From Rhodobiaceae bacterium (lineage in GTDB: Bacteria > Pseudomonadota > Alphaproteobacteria > Parvibaculales > Parvibaculaceae), in assembly GCA_003330885.1 (NCBI GenBank), contig CP030277.1, forward strand, positions 1,240,001 to 1,304,000: 64,000 nt of DNA, in the 5' to 3' direction. The notes under the pieces are model-generated. The model made no database searches. It was not told the origin of the DNA and saw nothing but the letters and a program-made list of their open reading frames with translations. Positions 8,561-19,248 of the stretch are shown here, piece by piece; within the stretch, counting starts at the first letter, position 1; each line of letters opens with the position of its first letter. The translations under genes were made by a program, and so were the position numbers.

Positions 8561-9307
8561 GTGACGACGCAGTTCGGATCAAAATTTCCGCAGTTCTATA
8601 TTACGGCACCCTCCAAGTGTCCCTATCTCGACGGCTTTTACGAGAAGAAGGTATTTACTCACTTGATGGGCGAAAACGCCGATCTGCTGAACAACGCCCT
8701 CACCCACGGCGGTTTCCGACGCAGCCAGAATATCGCCTACCGTCCAGCCTGTGACGACTGCTCAGCCTGTGTTTCCGTTAGGGTCCTCGTGGACCAGTTT
8801 GTCGAAACCAAGTCCTTCAAACGCATTCGCAAGATCAACAATGATCTGATCCGAACCACTGAAGCCGCGGTCGCAAGCGAAGAACAATTCAGCCTTTTGC
8901 GCGCCTATCTCGACGGGCGCCATTCAGAAGGCGGCATGTCTGACATGACCGCCCTTGATTATGCCTCCATGGTCGAGGACACGACGGTGAACACAGGCAT
9001 CTTTGAATATCGGGTCCGGCAAGAACTAGGCAGCGAAACTCAAGGCGATCTTACCGCTGTCGCTTTGACAGACCGGCTCGAAGACGGCCTCTCCATGGTC
9101 TATTCCTATTTTGACGCCAGCCAGCCAAACCGAAGCCTCGGCACCTATATGATTCTGGACCACATCATCCGCGCCCGTCAGCTGGGGCTTCCCTACGTTT
9201 ATCTTGGGTATTGGGTCGCTGGGTCCCAGAAAATGGCCTACAAGGCCCGCTTCAAGCCGCTGGAAGGTTTACGTCCGGAAGGCTGGGAAGTCCTCACGGA
9301 CGACTGA
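8561..9307 (+). CDS. bpt: Aspartate/glutamate leucyltransferase (N-end rule)
   Basis: 248 residues from a GTG start. It belongs to the arginyl/leucyl-tRNA-protein transferase (ATE1/Bpt) family: [12 protein letters not shown] at the N-terminus, [26 protein letters not shown] with the conserved Cys cluster, then [20 protein letters not shown] and [20 protein letters not shown] in the C-terminal acyltransferase half. The bacterial enzyme transfers Leu from Leu-tRNA to N-terminal Asp or Glu, marking proteins for ClpS/ClpAP degradation. Length and motifs are typical. Confidence 0.93.
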   Translation: MTTQFGSKFPQFYITAPSKCPYLDGFYEKKVFTHLMGENADLLNNALTHGGFRRSQNIAYRPACDDCSACVSVRVLVDQFVETKSFKRIRKINNDLIRTTEAAVASEEQFSLLRAYLDGRHSEGGMSDMTALDYASMVEDTTVNTGIFEYRVRQELGSETQGDLTAVALTDRLEDGLSMVYSYFDASQPNRSLGTYMILDHIIRARQLGLPYVYLGYWVAGSQKMAYKARFKPLEGLRPEGWEVLTDD

Positions 9308-9473
9308 AACAGGTCTCTCAATCGAGCACGCTAACCCTCTCGAAACACTGCAAAATCCCCCTCCTAGGCCATTGCGCGCGAGACGCCGCTCCCTATACTG
9401 AGCCCCACTAATCAGCCGGACGCTTCTGTGTCGTCGGCTAGGGGAAATATGTGGGTACCGGGAGTTACAAACC

Positions 9474-10544
<1,071 letters not shown>

Positions 10545-10546
10545 TT

Positions 10547-11095
10547 TTGACTACGCTCACTAAAGTTGCCGATTGGATTGACGCGTTCTCCAATCGCACA
10601 GGACGGATCATTGCCTGGGCAGCCCTGCTCATGGTCCTGATCCAGTTCACCGTGGTGATGATGCGCTATGTCTTTGGCCTCTCCAGCGTCTGGATGCAGG
10701 AAAGCATCATCTACCTCCACGGCATCCTGTTTATGCTGGCAGCGGGCTACACGCTCTACTGTGATGGCCATGTGCGGGTCGACATTTTCTATCGCGAAGC
10801 ATCCCCGAAATACAAAGCGACCATCGACCTGATCGGGACAATTATGTTTCTGTGGCCGGTCGCCCTTCTCGTGATCTACGTCTCATGGCCCTATGTCGCC
10901 AGCTCCTGGAGAGTTCTAGAAGGGTCAAGGGAGACCAGCGGCATTCCGGCGGTTTTCCTGCTGAAGACGATCATTCCTGTCTTTGCTGTATTCATTATCC
11001 TGCAGGGCCTGTCGACGGTCCTTCGCTCCATCCTGACGCTCACCGGTCGAGCTCCTGCACGTGACGATGACAACAGCGCGTCGGGGAGCATCTGA
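10547..11095 (+). CDS. dctQ: TRAP transporter small permease (DctQ family)
   Basis: About 182 residues with four predicted membrane helices. The preferred start is TTG at 10547, two bases after the dctP stop, giving LTTLTKVADWIDAFSNRTGR; an ATG at 10499 would lie inside dctP and add 16 residues of unlikely sequence. The VRVDIFYREASPKYKA loop between helices 2 and 3 is the DctQ signature. Together with the large permease it forms the sodium-driven membrane part of the TRAP transporter. Confidence 0.9.
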   Translation: MTTLTKVADWIDAFSNRTGRIIAWAALLMVLIQFTVVMMRYVFGLSSVWMQESIIYLHGILFMLAAGYTLYCDGHVRVDIFYREASPKYKATIDLIGTIMFLWPVALLVIYVSWPYVASSWRVLEGSRETSGIPAVFLLKTIIPVFAVFIILQGLSTVLRSILTLTGRAPARDDDNSASGSI

Positions 11096-11097
11096 TC

Positions 11098-12684
11098 ATG
11101 ACGGCTGATGTTCTCGATATCCTGATGTTCGCGGCTGCCTGTATCGTTCTTCTGTCTGGTTTCCCTGTCGCGTTTACGCTCGCCGGTGTCGCCCTGCTCT
11201 TCGCGCTCATCGGCATCGCGCTTGGCATTTTCGATTTCGGGTTTTTGGGCGCTTTGCCCTCCCGCATCTTTGGCACGATGACAAATGAGACGCTGATCGC
11301 CGTGCCTCTCTTTGTCTTCATGGGAACCATGCTGGAGCGCTCCAAAGTCGCGGAAGAACTCCTGGAAAGCATGGGTCAATTGTTCGGCTCAATCAGAGGG
11401 GGCCTGGGATACTCTGTCTCAATCGTGGGCGCTCTGCTTGCCGCATCAACTGGGATCGTCGGTGCCACCGTCGTGACCATGGGCCTCTTGTCGCTGCCGA
11501 CCATGCTACGGCGCGGCTATGATATTCCCCTTGCGACGGGAAGCATCGCGGCAGCCGGTACCCTTGGGCAGATCATTCCACCTTCCATTGTGCTGGTGCT
11601 GCTGGGCGATGTACTGTCGAATGCCTATCAACAGGCCCAGACCTCACAGGGCCTATTCGTGCTTGAAACCATGTCCGTAGGCGACCTTTTCGCAGGCGCA
11701 CTCATTCCAGGTTTCATGCTGGTCGGGCTCTACATCGCTTATCAGATTTTCCGCGCTGCGGTGCACCCGGCGTCGAGCCCCGCCATGCCTGCAGATGAAA
11801 CGCTGAACCGCAGCGAACTCTACAAAAAGACGATCCGGGCACTGGTACCACCGGTTCTGCTCATCCTTTCCGTCCTAGGCTCAATCCTAGGTGGCATCGC
11901 GACGCCCACAGAGGCCGCCGGCGTCGGTGCGATCGGGTCACTGCTCCTCGCTGGCTATCGTCAGGCAGGTGCCAAACGGGCGATCATAATTGCGGCAGCA
12001 AGCCTCATAGGCATCCTTATCCTGACCAGCATTGTCGACCTCCGCGTAACGCGAACCGAAATCGGTGCTGGGGAACTCGTGGCGATTGGCATTGCGGGGC
12101 TCTTGTCCATGGGTATCGCATGGGGCGTTGTTGTTAGTTGCTTCAGGCTCTTTGGCAGCGGCATCCTCTCAGACGTGGTCCAATCAACCACACGCACCAG
12201 TTCAATGGTCTTTGTGATCCTGATTGGCGCCGCCCTGTTCAGCCTTGTATTCAGGGGTCTGGGCGGTGACGAGACAGTTCAGGAATTCCTGCTCCATGAC
12301 CCGGACAGCTGGGCGACTTGGGCTTTCGGTCCATTAGCGCCCGTTGTCATTGTGATGGCTGTGATGTTCATCCTGGGGTTCTTCCTCGACTTTATCGAAA
12401 TCACCTTTGTGGTTGTTCCCATTGTCGCACCCATATTGCTGGTAATGGGGTTTGACCCGATCTGGCTTGGGGTGATGATGGCAATCAACTTACAGACGTC
12501 GTTCCTGACACCCCCCTTTGGATTTGCGCTATTCTATCTTCGCGGCGTCGCGCCCGACGAAGTACGCACTGCCCAAATTTACCGTGGTGTTATTCCCTTT
12601 GTTTTCATCCAGATTCTGGCGCTCATCATCATTGCGCGTTACCCCGCAATTGCGACCTGGCTTCCAGAAGTGATATTTGGATGA
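11098..12684 (+). CDS. dctM: TRAP transporter large permease (DctM family)
   Basis: 528 residues, longer than the ~425 of classic DctM, with extra hydrophobic segments in the middle (about 280-360), as seen in one large DctM subgroup. Recognisable segments are GFPVAFTLAGVALLFALIG, NETLIAVPLFVFMGTMLERS, GTLGQIIPPSIVLVLLGDV and GGIATPTEAAGVGAIGSLLL, and a C-terminal SFLTPPFGFALFYLRG. It carries the substrate path of the transporter. It starts 2 bases after dctQ ends, so the three genes are one transcript. Confidence 0.94.
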   Translation: MTADVLDILMFAAACIVLLSGFPVAFTLAGVALLFALIGIALGIFDFGFLGALPSRIFGTMTNETLIAVPLFVFMGTMLERSKVAEELLESMGQLFGSIRGGLGYSVSIVGALLAASTGIVGATVVTMGLLSLPTMLRRGYDIPLATGSIAAAGTLGQIIPPSIVLVLLGDVLSNAYQQAQTSQGLFVLETMSVGDLFAGALIPGFMLVGLYIAYQIFRAAVHPASSPAMPADETLNRSELYKKTIRALVPPVLLILSVLGSILGGIATPTEAAGVGAIGSLLLAGYRQAGAKRAIIIAAASLIGILILTSIVDLRVTRTEIGAGELVAIGIAGLLSMGIAWGVVVSCFRLFGSGILSDVVQSTTRTSSMVFVILIGAALFSLVFRGLGGDETVQEFLLHDPDSWATWAFGPLAPVVIVMAVMFILGFFLDFIEITFVVVPIVAPILLVMGFDPIWLGVMMAINLQTSFLTPPFGFALFYLRGVAPDEVRTAQIYRGVIPFVFIQILALIIIARYPAIATWLPEVIFG

Positions 12685-12711
12685 TCAACCCCCGACTGGT
12701 AGGCTACAGCC

Positions 12712-13200
12712 ATGCGTATACCTGATTTTGTCAAACCCGGCCGGGGTCTCGGCTCGTTCTCTCCTATGGGCCTGGTACTTGTTTTCGGTATCCTCATCAT
12801 TGGCCTTGCGAGCGAATATGGCCTGGTGAACTTTCAGGAAGACCTGGAGCTGAAAGTCTCTGGCGAAATAGGCGCGCAGTCTGGCGACACCATCCCGCTC
12901 CAGGTACAGGTCCAGCTCATCAACAATACCGACAATGAAATGGCGCTAACGGCCCCAACTCCTTGCAAGGTCTTCAAGTGGGTTCTGGTTGATAGCCGCC
13001 GCGACTTCGTTCAGGCGAAACTCGATGAAGTCTGCCCGCAGGTCATGATGCAAGGAAGCCTGCCAGCCAACAGCAATACAACGGAAGCCTTCGTGCTCGA
13101 TATAGACGCGACGCGCCTGCGCTCAGATACCAGCTACGAACTCCGGGTGAGTTATTGGGGCACGATGGGCACCCTGCCCGTCGACTTTGTTTTCGATTGA
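12712..13200 (+). CDS. Hypothetical membrane-anchored protein
   Basis: 162 residues, not confidently recognised. One N-terminal membrane helix (about 18-38, GLVLVFGILIIGLASEYGL) anchors a periplasmic beta-rich domain of about 120 residues with alternating hydrophobic strands (IPLQVQVQLINNTD, STTEAF-like and YELRVSYWGT segments). The arrangement recalls the BsuPI/immunoglobulin-like fold but this is only a visual impression. Two Cys (CKVFKW and EVCPQ) could form a disulfide. It follows dctM by 27 bases and may be in the same transcript. Confidence 0.6.
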   Translation: MRIPDFVKPGRGLGSFSPMGLVLVFGILIIGLASEYGLVNFQEDLELKVSGEIGAQSGDTIPLQVQVQLINNTDNEMALTAPTPCKVFKWVLVDSRRDFVQAKLDEVCPQVMMQGSLPANSNTTEAFVLDIDATRLRSDTSYELRVSYWGTMGTLPVDFVFD

Positions 13201-13213
13201 GATTTCCCGCCTT

Positions 13214-13750
13214 TCATCCTGGCAAGCCAATCGCCTGACTGATCTCTGCGCCTTCATTGACAACCTGGTAGTAGGGTCGCGGAGGATGCAGTTCCACGTT
13301 CACGGATCTCTCAATCCAATTCTGACTTTCAAGGTCCCGGAGTGACTTAGAGAGAGCCCGGTCCGTTATGGGCGTTAGCTCGCGTTTCAGCTCCGAAAAG
13401 ACCTTCGGCCTGCTCGCTACCGCCAGCACCGGCACGGTCCACATCTTCCTCACCAGAAGAGCCCCCGCATTGTTTTCTGTGACAACGCCTATGCGATGAG
13501 CAATGGATGCCAGCACCTGCCCCGCCGGAGTTAGGCGAAATTCTGGTCTGAGCGGATGGCCATGCCCAGGATTTCGTTCCAGAAGGCCCAAACCTTCCAA
13601 ATGAGAGAGTGACTGCACAAACGCCGTGCGACTGGCGCCTGATGCTGCGAGCAATGGGGCTTGCCGAGCAGATACACCAGCATGCATCAGCTCAAGAATC
13701 TTTAACGACCAAGTTCGCGATGTCACTTTGACAAGTGTCTCAATGTCCAT
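13214..13750 (-). CDS. Tandem winged-helix (HxlR-like) transcriptional regulator
   Basis: 178 residues that look like two winged-helix units joined head to tail. The first (about 1-85) reads SRTWSLKILELMHAG...SRTAFVQSLSHLEGLGLLERN...EFRLTPAGQVL. The second (about 95-175) reads KMWTVPVLAVASRPKVFSEL...LSKSLRDLESQNWIERSV...PYYQVVNEGAEI. Each half follows the HxlR order of helix, recognition helix, wing. A fused pair could bind DNA as a monomer. It is divergent from the VOC gene with only 39 bases between the two starts, so it very probably controls it and itself. No ribosome site precedes its ATG. Confidence 0.78.
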   Translation of the reverse strand: MDIETLVKVTSRTWSLKILELMHAGVSARQAPLLAASGASRTAFVQSLSHLEGLGLLERNPGHGHPLRPEFRLTPAGQVLASIAHRIGVVTENNAGALLVRKMWTVPVLAVASRPKVFSELKRELTPITDRALSKSLRDLESQNWIERSVNVELHPPRPYYQVVNEGAEISQAIGLPG

Positions 13751-13789
13751 TTAGTATAGTATATATATTTTCAGGAAAGAGAAAACCCC
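13751..13789. promoter_or_regulatory. Shared AT-rich divergent promoter/operator region
   Basis: The 39 bases between the tandem winged-helix gene and the VOC gene contain an alternating run, TTAGTATAGTATATATATTT. On the minus strand this supplies TATACT, 7 bases before the regulator's ATG, compatible with leaderless transcription. On the plus strand it supplies TATAGT/TATATT-like -10 candidates ahead of the AGGAAAG ribosome site of the VOC gene. The two promoters must overlap, so one bound repressor could shut both. Confidence 0.5.
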
Positions 13790-14167
13790 ATGCCTGTTGT
13801 CACACTGGAAAACACACCCACTCTCGCTATGTCCGTGCGAGACAGACATGCAAGTGCAAGATGGTATGAGGACACTCTTGGCTTTGAACTTCTGTATCAT
13901 GCAGACGATGCCGGATGGAGCGAACTACAAACAAAAACCGCGGGAGTAACGCTTGGCTTGGGTGAACAAACAGAACCGTCGCCAGGAAACACAGTCCCGG
14001 TTTTCGGAGTCACTGACATCGCGTTAGCGAGAGCAGCCCTGGAACAGGCCGACGTTAAATTCGACGGCCCAACCGACACAATCGAGGGAATGGTCAGCAC
14101 AGCTACATTCTATGACCCTGATGGCAACGCGCTGATGCTTGCGCAGGACCTGTCCACTGAAGACTAA
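13790..14167 (+). CDS. VOC (glyoxalase/bleomycin-resistance) family protein
   Basis: 125 residues with the two beta-alpha-beta-beta-beta modules of the vicinal-oxygen-chelate fold: LAMSVRDRHASARWYEDTLGFELLYH in the first and VFGVTDIALARAALEQADVKF...ATFYDPDGNALMLAQ in the second. The FYDPDGNALMLAQ end is typical. Proteins of this size act as lyases, isomerases, dioxygenases or drug-binding resistance proteins. Divergent from a dedicated regulator, which suggests induction by the molecule it handles; that molecule is unknown. Confidence 0.85.
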   Translation: MPVVTLENTPTLAMSVRDRHASARWYEDTLGFELLYHADDAGWSELQTKTAGVTLGLGEQTEPSPGNTVPVFGVTDIALARAALEQADVKFDGPTDTIEGMVSTATFYDPDGNALMLAQDLSTED

Positions 14168-14173
14168 CAGGGC

Positions 14174-16423
14174 TTAATCGAACCGATTGCCGAACTTCTC
14201 CGTTCGCGGGAAACCCTTTGGCGGCAATCGGCCAGCCTGAGCACGCGCGCCCATCCAGTCTTTAAGCTCTGACTTCGTGAAGCTCCGCGCCCGTCCCGAG
14301 CGATCAAAAATCGTGAGACCCTCTTTCAGCGCGAATGTCTTCACATCAGAAAGCCCACCGTCTTTGTATTTCTGCAGACGCACGCCCTTGCCACGTCCCA
14401 TTTCTGGAACATCATCGATCTTGAAGAGAAGCAGCTTCCGGTTCTCACCAATGACGGCAATATGATCGCCATCAACGACTGCGCAGGCGCAAGCCTCATT
14501 GTCGCCGGACACATTGATGGTCTGTTTGCCGGGGCGACGGAGCGCCACCACTTCATCTTCCGGCACAATAAATCCATGCCCCGTTCGTGACGCGACCAGC
14601 AATTTACGTCCAGGCTTGTGGATGAAGAGCGCAACAATGTCGTGCCCCTCCTCCAGATCGAAGAAGAACCGGATAGGCTGACCATTGCCGCGGCCGCCAG
14701 GGAGCCTGTCTGCAGGAACGGTGTAAAAACGGCCATCCGTCGCAAACAACAAAATCTTGTCGGTCGTTTCCGCATGCAGAACAAAGCGTTCTCGGTCGCC
14801 CTCTTTGTATTTGAGGTCGCCGGTCTTCTCCATGTGTCCCTTCATGGAGCGGATCCAGCCCTTGTCTGAACAGACGATCGTGATCGGTTCTTTCTCGATC
14901 ATCGCCTCAAGCGGCACATCTTCCAGAACAGGCGCCTCGCCAAGCGTCGAGCGCCGACGGCCAAGCTCGGTCTTCGGGCCATATTCTTTCTTGAGTTCGC
15001 TGATCTCGCCAGAGATCACTTTCCACTGGTCAGGATCAGATTTCAGGAGCGCCTTGATCTTCTTGCGCTCAACATTGAGATCTTTGTGTTCTTTTTTGAT
15101 CTCAATTTCTTCGAGCTTGCGCAAAGCCCGCAAACGCATATTGAGGATCGCTTCGGCCTGATTGTCGGTGAGGTCAAGTGCCTTCATCATGAACTGCTTA
15201 GGTTCATCTTCCTCGCGAATGATCCGGATCACTTCATCCAGATTGAGATAGGCAATCAGATAGCCCGCCAGGATTTCAAGGCGCCGCTCAATCTTCTCAA
15301 GCCGGAATTTGCTGCGGCGAACCAGAACCTCTTTACGGTGGTCAAGCCAGGCTTTCAACGCATCGCGCAGGTTCATCACACCTGGCACCTGGCCAGCCGA
15401 CAAAACATTGAGGTTAAGCGGAATACGAACTTCCAGATCACTCGTCTTAAAGAGCGACTCCATCAAATGTTCCGGATCTACATTCTTGCTCCTGGGAACC
15501 AGAACCAGACGTATGTCTTCAGCAGACTCGTCCCGGACATCGTCCAGCAGAGGCAGCTTCTTGGCGAGAAGCAGGTCAGCAATCCGTTCAATCAGCTTGG
15601 CCTTTTGAACCTGATACGGGATTTCAGTAACGACAATCTGCCAGCTTCCCCGCGAACCTTCTTCTTTTTCCCATCGGGCGCGCAGACGGAAGCCCCCGCG
15701 TCCCGTCGCATAGGCTTCCTGGATCGCGTCTTTGCTTTCCACAATGATGCCGCCGGTCGGAAAATCCGGTCCAGGGACCATCTCCACCATCTTCGCAGCG
15801 GTTGTGTTTGGGTGCTTGATCAGATGCAAAGCAGCGGTACATAGCTCGCCTACATTGTGAGGCGGAATACTGGTCGCCATACCAACCGCAATACCGTTGG
15901 CACCATTTGCCAAGAGGTTCGGAAAATTGCCTGGCAGCACGACTGGTTCGCGCTCTTCCCCGTCATAGGTTTCACGGAAATCGACCGTGTCCTCGTCGAT
16001 CCCGTCCAGCAGGCGCTGGGCAACCTCCGTCAGTCTGGTTTCGGTGTACCGCATGGCGGCGGCATTATCGCCGTCAATATTCCCGAAATTGCCCTGTCCT
16101 TCGGCAAGCGGATAGCGCTGCGCAAATTCCTGGGAAAGCCGGACAAGCGCATCATAGATCGCCTGATCACCATGAGGGTGGTAACGGCCCATCACGTCGC
16201 CAACGATACGCGCAGACTTCTTAAACCCGGAATTCGGGTCGAGCTTCAGCTGCCGCATGGCATGGAGCAAACGACGATGCACCGGCTTCAGGCCATCCCG
16301 CACATCGGGAAGGGCCCGGTGCATAATGGTCGACAGCGCATAGGCGAGATATCGCTCTTCCAGCGCTTCACGTAGATTGACTTCTTGGTCAGGTGTTTCG
16401 GGGGGCAATGTGGCCTTTGTCAT
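14174..16423 (-). CDS. parC: DNA topoisomerase IV subunit A
   Basis: 749 residues, the normal length for alphaproteobacterial ParC. The N-terminus has the [20 protein letters not shown] signature. The DNA-cleaving tyrosine is Tyr126 in [14 protein letters not shown]. The fluoroquinolone-determining region reads [14 protein letters not shown], with Gln87 where E. coli ParC has Ser80 and Asp91 where it has Glu84. The C-terminal part (after about 500) is a beta-pinwheel. With ParE it unlinks daughter chromosomes. Convergent with the VOC gene. ParC is preferred over GyrA because the protein is short and lacks a GyrA-box. Confidence 0.93.
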   Translation of the reverse strand: MTKATLPPETPDQEVNLREALEERYLAYALSTIMHRALPDVRDGLKPVHRRLLHAMRQLKLDPNSGFKKSARIVGDVMGRYHPHGDQAIYDALVRLSQEFAQRYPLAEGQGNFGNIDGDNAAAMRYTETRLTEVAQRLLDGIDEDTVDFRETYDGEEREPVVLPGNFPNLLANGANGIAVGMATSIPPHNVGELCTAALHLIKHPNTTAAKMVEMVPGPDFPTGGIIVESKDAIQEAYATGRGGFRLRARWEKEEGSRGSWQIVVTEIPYQVQKAKLIERIADLLLAKKLPLLDDVRDESAEDIRLVLVPRSKNVDPEHLMESLFKTSDLEVRIPLNLNVLSAGQVPGVMNLRDALKAWLDHRKEVLVRRSKFRLEKIERRLEILAGYLIAYLNLDEVIRIIREEDEPKQFMMKALDLTDNQAEAILNMRLRALRKLEEIEIKKEHKDLNVERKKIKALLKSDPDQWKVISGEISELKKEYGPKTELGRRRSTLGEAPVLEDVPLEAMIEKEPITIVCSDKGWIRSMKGHMEKTGDLKYKEGDRERFVLHAETTDKILLFATDGRFYTVPADRLPGGRGNGQPIRFFFDLEEGHDIVALFIHKPGRKLLVASRTGHGFIVPEDEVVALRRPGKQTINVSGDNEACACAVVDGDHIAVIGENRKLLLFKIDDVPEMGRGKGVRLQKYKDGGLSDVKTFALKEGLTIFDRSGRARSFTKSELKDWMGARAQAGRLPPKGFPRTEKFGNRFD

Positions 16424-16567
16424 GCTTGATTTATAGCGAGATTCGGCGCCACTCCCAGTCGAAATCCGCTCAAAAACAATAAAGAACCGCCCTCACGGAG
16501 AGTTCACGCGCTGTGACGCCCTGAGATCGCTGCGCTGGCTATGCTTTCTCCAACAATGGAGAGAAAA

Positions 16568-17962
16568 ATGCCGCGGTCCCTACAAAAGCGCCTTTCCCAG
16601 TTCACAATGAGTGTGACAGTAAGCCTTGCCCTTATGGGCCCCCTCGCGCCGACAAAAGCCAATGAAACCGATGAACTGCAGACAGCCACAATGGCTGCGC
16701 AGATGCTGTCCCAATCCCCCGTTCTGCGACGGGTTTCCATCGAGTGGTTGAGAGATGTCGGTGGCAAACCAGCCATCCCCGCCCTTATTCGCGGGCTCAG
16801 ATTTTCTCCAGATGAACGAGAGCTCATCTTAGATGCTCTCGAAACCCTGACAGGAGAACAAGCGGGTGACCGATGGCACGACTGGGTTCTCTGGCAGGAA
16901 GCTCACCCAGAGATCCAAGCCTTCGAAGGCTACGATAGCTTCCTAACCACCCTTTTCACCGCTATCGACCCGAATTTCGTCAGTTTCGTCTATCCAGGTG
17001 TCAGTCACAAAATCCGCATGGAGGAGATTGTCTGGGGCGGCGTCTACAAAGACGGCATACCTGCACTGACAAACCCGGATCTCATCGAAGCAGTAAATGC
17101 TGTGTATCTCACCGATGATGAACTTGTGTTTGGCGTGTCCATCAATGGGGACGTACGGGCCTACCCGCTGCGGATCATGGACTGGCACGAAATGTTCAAC
17201 GACGTCGTCGGAGGTGTACCGGTTTCACTCGCATATTGCACACTGTGCGGCTCCGGCATTCTGTTCGACACAAGACGGCCCGACGGATCGAACTTCACGT
17301 TCGGAAGCTCCGGGTTTCTCTATCGATCAAACAAGTTGATGTATGATCACCAGACGCAGTCTCTCTGGAACCAGTTCACTGGCAAACCCGTCGTCGGGCG
17401 CCTCACGAATTCTGATATTGCCCTCAAGACCCTGCCCGTTGCCATTACCAGCTGGGGGGACTGGAAGACCAACAACCCAACAACGAAAGTCCTGGCCCTT
17501 GAGACCGGATATCGTCGCGACTATCGTCCAGGCAAACCCTATGGCGAGTATTTTGAAAGCGCCGACCTCCTCTTCCCCGCCCTCGTTGAGCGAACGGAGC
17601 TGGACCCAAAAGCCTATGTCTTCGCTCTCAGATCCTCCGGGATTGATAAGGCCTGGACACTTGCAAGCTTTGAGACCACCCCCGTCGTCAACGACGTGGC
17701 TGGGGCACTCACTCTCACTCTAATAGGTGATGTAGCCACCAGAACGGTGCGCGCATATCGAACCGATGGAACCAAATTCCAGAAAACGGACAATCCGCGA
17801 CAAGTGGTCGCAAATGGAGAAACATGGGCGGCAACCGAAGAAGCCCTGACAAACTCTGAAGGAAAGTCCTTTCCTCGGCTACCCGGCCACATCGCCTACT
17901 GGTTTGCGTGGGCTGGTTATCTCGGCGATAGTGGGGAGCTGGCTAACGTGTCGAAAGACTAG
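16568..17962 (+). CDS. DUF3179 domain-containing exported protein
   Basis: About 464 residues from ATG 16568, which has a GGAGAG site 5 bases upstream; ATGs at 16541 and 16556 are alternatives. A signal peptide (to about ANETDE) is followed by a helical region of about 100 residues and then a DUF3179 domain: KDGIPALTNPDLIEA, VFGVSINGDVRAYPLRIMDW, GVPVSLAYCTLCGSGILFD with its CTLCG pair, FGSSGFLYRSNKLMYD and SLWNQFTGKPVVG. DUF3179 function is unknown; the conserved cysteines suggest metal or redox chemistry. Divergent from parC, with no clear operon partner. Confidence 0.85.
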   Translation: MPRSLQKRLSQFTMSVTVSLALMGPLAPTKANETDELQTATMAAQMLSQSPVLRRVSIEWLRDVGGKPAIPALIRGLRFSPDERELILDALETLTGEQAGDRWHDWVLWQEAHPEIQAFEGYDSFLTTLFTAIDPNFVSFVYPGVSHKIRMEEIVWGGVYKDGIPALTNPDLIEAVNAVYLTDDELVFGVSINGDVRAYPLRIMDWHEMFNDVVGGVPVSLAYCTLCGSGILFDTRRPDGSNFTFGSSGFLYRSNKLMYDHQTQSLWNQFTGKPVVGRLTNSDIALKTLPVAITSWGDWKTNNPTTKVLALETGYRRDYRPGKPYGEYFESADLLFPALVERTELDPKAYVFALRSSGIDKAWTLASFETTPVVNDVAGALTLTLIGDVATRTVRAYRTDGTKFQKTDNPRQVVANGETWAATEEALTNSEGKSFPRLPGHIAYWFAWAGYLGDSGELANVSKD

Positions 17963-18018
17963 CAATCACCTCTCTCACGTAGGCCAGAATACCAAGCAAG
18001 TTGGCCGGAGAGAGTCTT

Positions 18019-18429
18019 ATGAGTGCCGTTGAAACAACCATCAATCCAATTGAAGAGTGCCTGGAGCGCATTGCCGAAATTCACGGCGACCCGACGGACC
18101 TAGTGTACCAAAGACTGTTTGCCAAGCATCCAGAAATGCGTGAATTGTTTTTGCTTGATCGCGACAATAGTGTGAAAGGAAACATGCTCGCACAAGTGAT
18201 CGAGTGTTTCCTCGACTTCACCGGTGACAAACACTACGCGACCAGTCTGATCGCAACCGAGAAGATCAATCATGATCAGATCGGGGTTCCACCCGAAACC
18301 TTCGAAACCTTCTTCATCACTGTGGTCGAAACGTTTCGAGAAATACTAGGTGAACACTGGACAGATCACGACGAAAGAACGTGGACAAATTTGATTGCGG
18401 ATTTAAGCAAGGCCGTGGCCCAGCAATAG
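18019..18429 (+). CDS. Globin-fold protein
   Basis: 136 residues from ATG 18019, which follows a GGAGAG site. YQRLFAKHPEMRELF fits globin helices B-C, and INHDQIGVPPETFETFF fits the E. coli flavohaemoglobin-type F-helix pattern (H...GV.PE.F), making His85 the probable proximal haem ligand. There is no reductase domain. It may bind haem and oxygen or NO, or may be a haem-free sensor globin. A CheY-like regulator and a helical protein follow on the same strand after 219 bases. Family assignment is by fold pattern, not strong identity. Confidence 0.72.
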   Translation: MSAVETTINPIEECLERIAEIHGDPTDLVYQRLFAKHPEMRELFLLDRDNSVKGNMLAQVIECFLDFTGDKHYATSLIATEKINHDQIGVPPETFETFFITVVETFREILGEHWTDHDERTWTNLIADLSKAVAQQ

Positions 18430-18648
18430 GCACAAAACTAGTTCCAACGGTCTAGGTCCTAGCCAAATAGATCCGTTCCAAGAACACCCGAGTCGCAGTA
18501 AGCTACGGCAAAAGCGCGATTCACGCCTAGCCTTGAGACTTGGCATGTAGGCGCACTTACATAAAAAATCTTCGTTTTTGTTTATCGGCTGTAAAAAGTT
18601 TTCCGTTAACAATCGCTGAATACTTTAGGCGACTTATTGGGAAATGCT

Positions 18649-19194
18649 ATGTCATCGACTGACTATGATCTCAGTGTACTGACGGCCATGTTTGTGGACG
18701 ACAGTCCTTACATGCGCAAGCTGATCCACGACCTATTGATCCTTATGGGGCTGGGCAAAGTCTTTACTGCGGCTGACGGTGAAGCGGCATTGAAACTTTA
18801 CAAAGAACAAGTGCCAGATCTCCTAATTACCGACGCGAACATGGCACCCATGGATGGATTTGAGTTCGTGCGCCGCATCCGAATGGATGCCGATAACCCC
18901 AACCCATTCGTGCCGATCATCATGCTCTCAGGCCATGTGGAAATGGCCAACATCGAAAGAGCACGGGACCAGGGTGTGACGGAATATCTCGCCAAACCTG
19001 TTTCAGCTCAGAGTTTGATGACCCGCGTTATCAGCGTCATTGAACGCCCGAGACAGTTTGTAAAAGTAGGCCCCTATTTTGGACCGGATCGACGTCGTCA
19101 CACAGACGATGTCTTTTTCGGCGAGAACAAACGGGGCGACGCTGAAGAAGAGGCACCACAAGATTCAAATGATGCGGATACCTGGGCAATTTGA
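18649..19194 (+). CDS. Single-domain response regulator (CheY-like)
   Basis: 181 residues from ATG 18649; a TTG at 18637 is less likely. A receiver domain fills residues 9-130: acidic pair in MFVDDSPYMRK, phospho-acceptor Asp62 in DLLITDANM, the MLSG switch segment, and the invariant Lys in EYLAKPVS. After it comes FVKVGPYFGPDRRRH, a tail shared by many alphaproteobacterial stand-alone receivers, and then an acidic C-terminus. There is no output domain, so it must act by protein contact. No histidine kinase is in the window. Confidence 0.92.
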   Translation: MSSTDYDLSVLTAMFVDDSPYMRKLIHDLLILMGLGKVFTAADGEAALKLYKEQVPDLLITDANMAPMDGFEFVRRIRMDADNPNPFVPIIMLSGHVEMANIERARDQGVTEYLAKPVSAQSLMTRVISVIERPRQFVKVGPYFGPDRRRHTDDVFFGENKRGDAEEEAPQDSNDADTWAI

Positions 19195-19248
19195 TTGAAC
19201 GCCCAATACAAAGACTGCCAACACACAGTGCTAAAACGAGCATGGACC

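Noticed and set aside
9414-9439. Imperfect hairpin AGCCGGACG/CGTCGGCT in the dctP leader considered as a riboswitch or terminator
   Set aside because: One bulge, no T run and no known riboswitch pattern; mentioned only under dctP.
15086-16375. 252- and 172-codon plus-strand frames opposite parC
   Set aside because: They lie antisense to conserved parC domains and lack a family signature or ribosome site.
18540-18600. A/T-rich imperfect inverted repeat before the response regulator gene
   Set aside because: Pairing is interrupted and mostly A-T; it may only reflect a promoter region.
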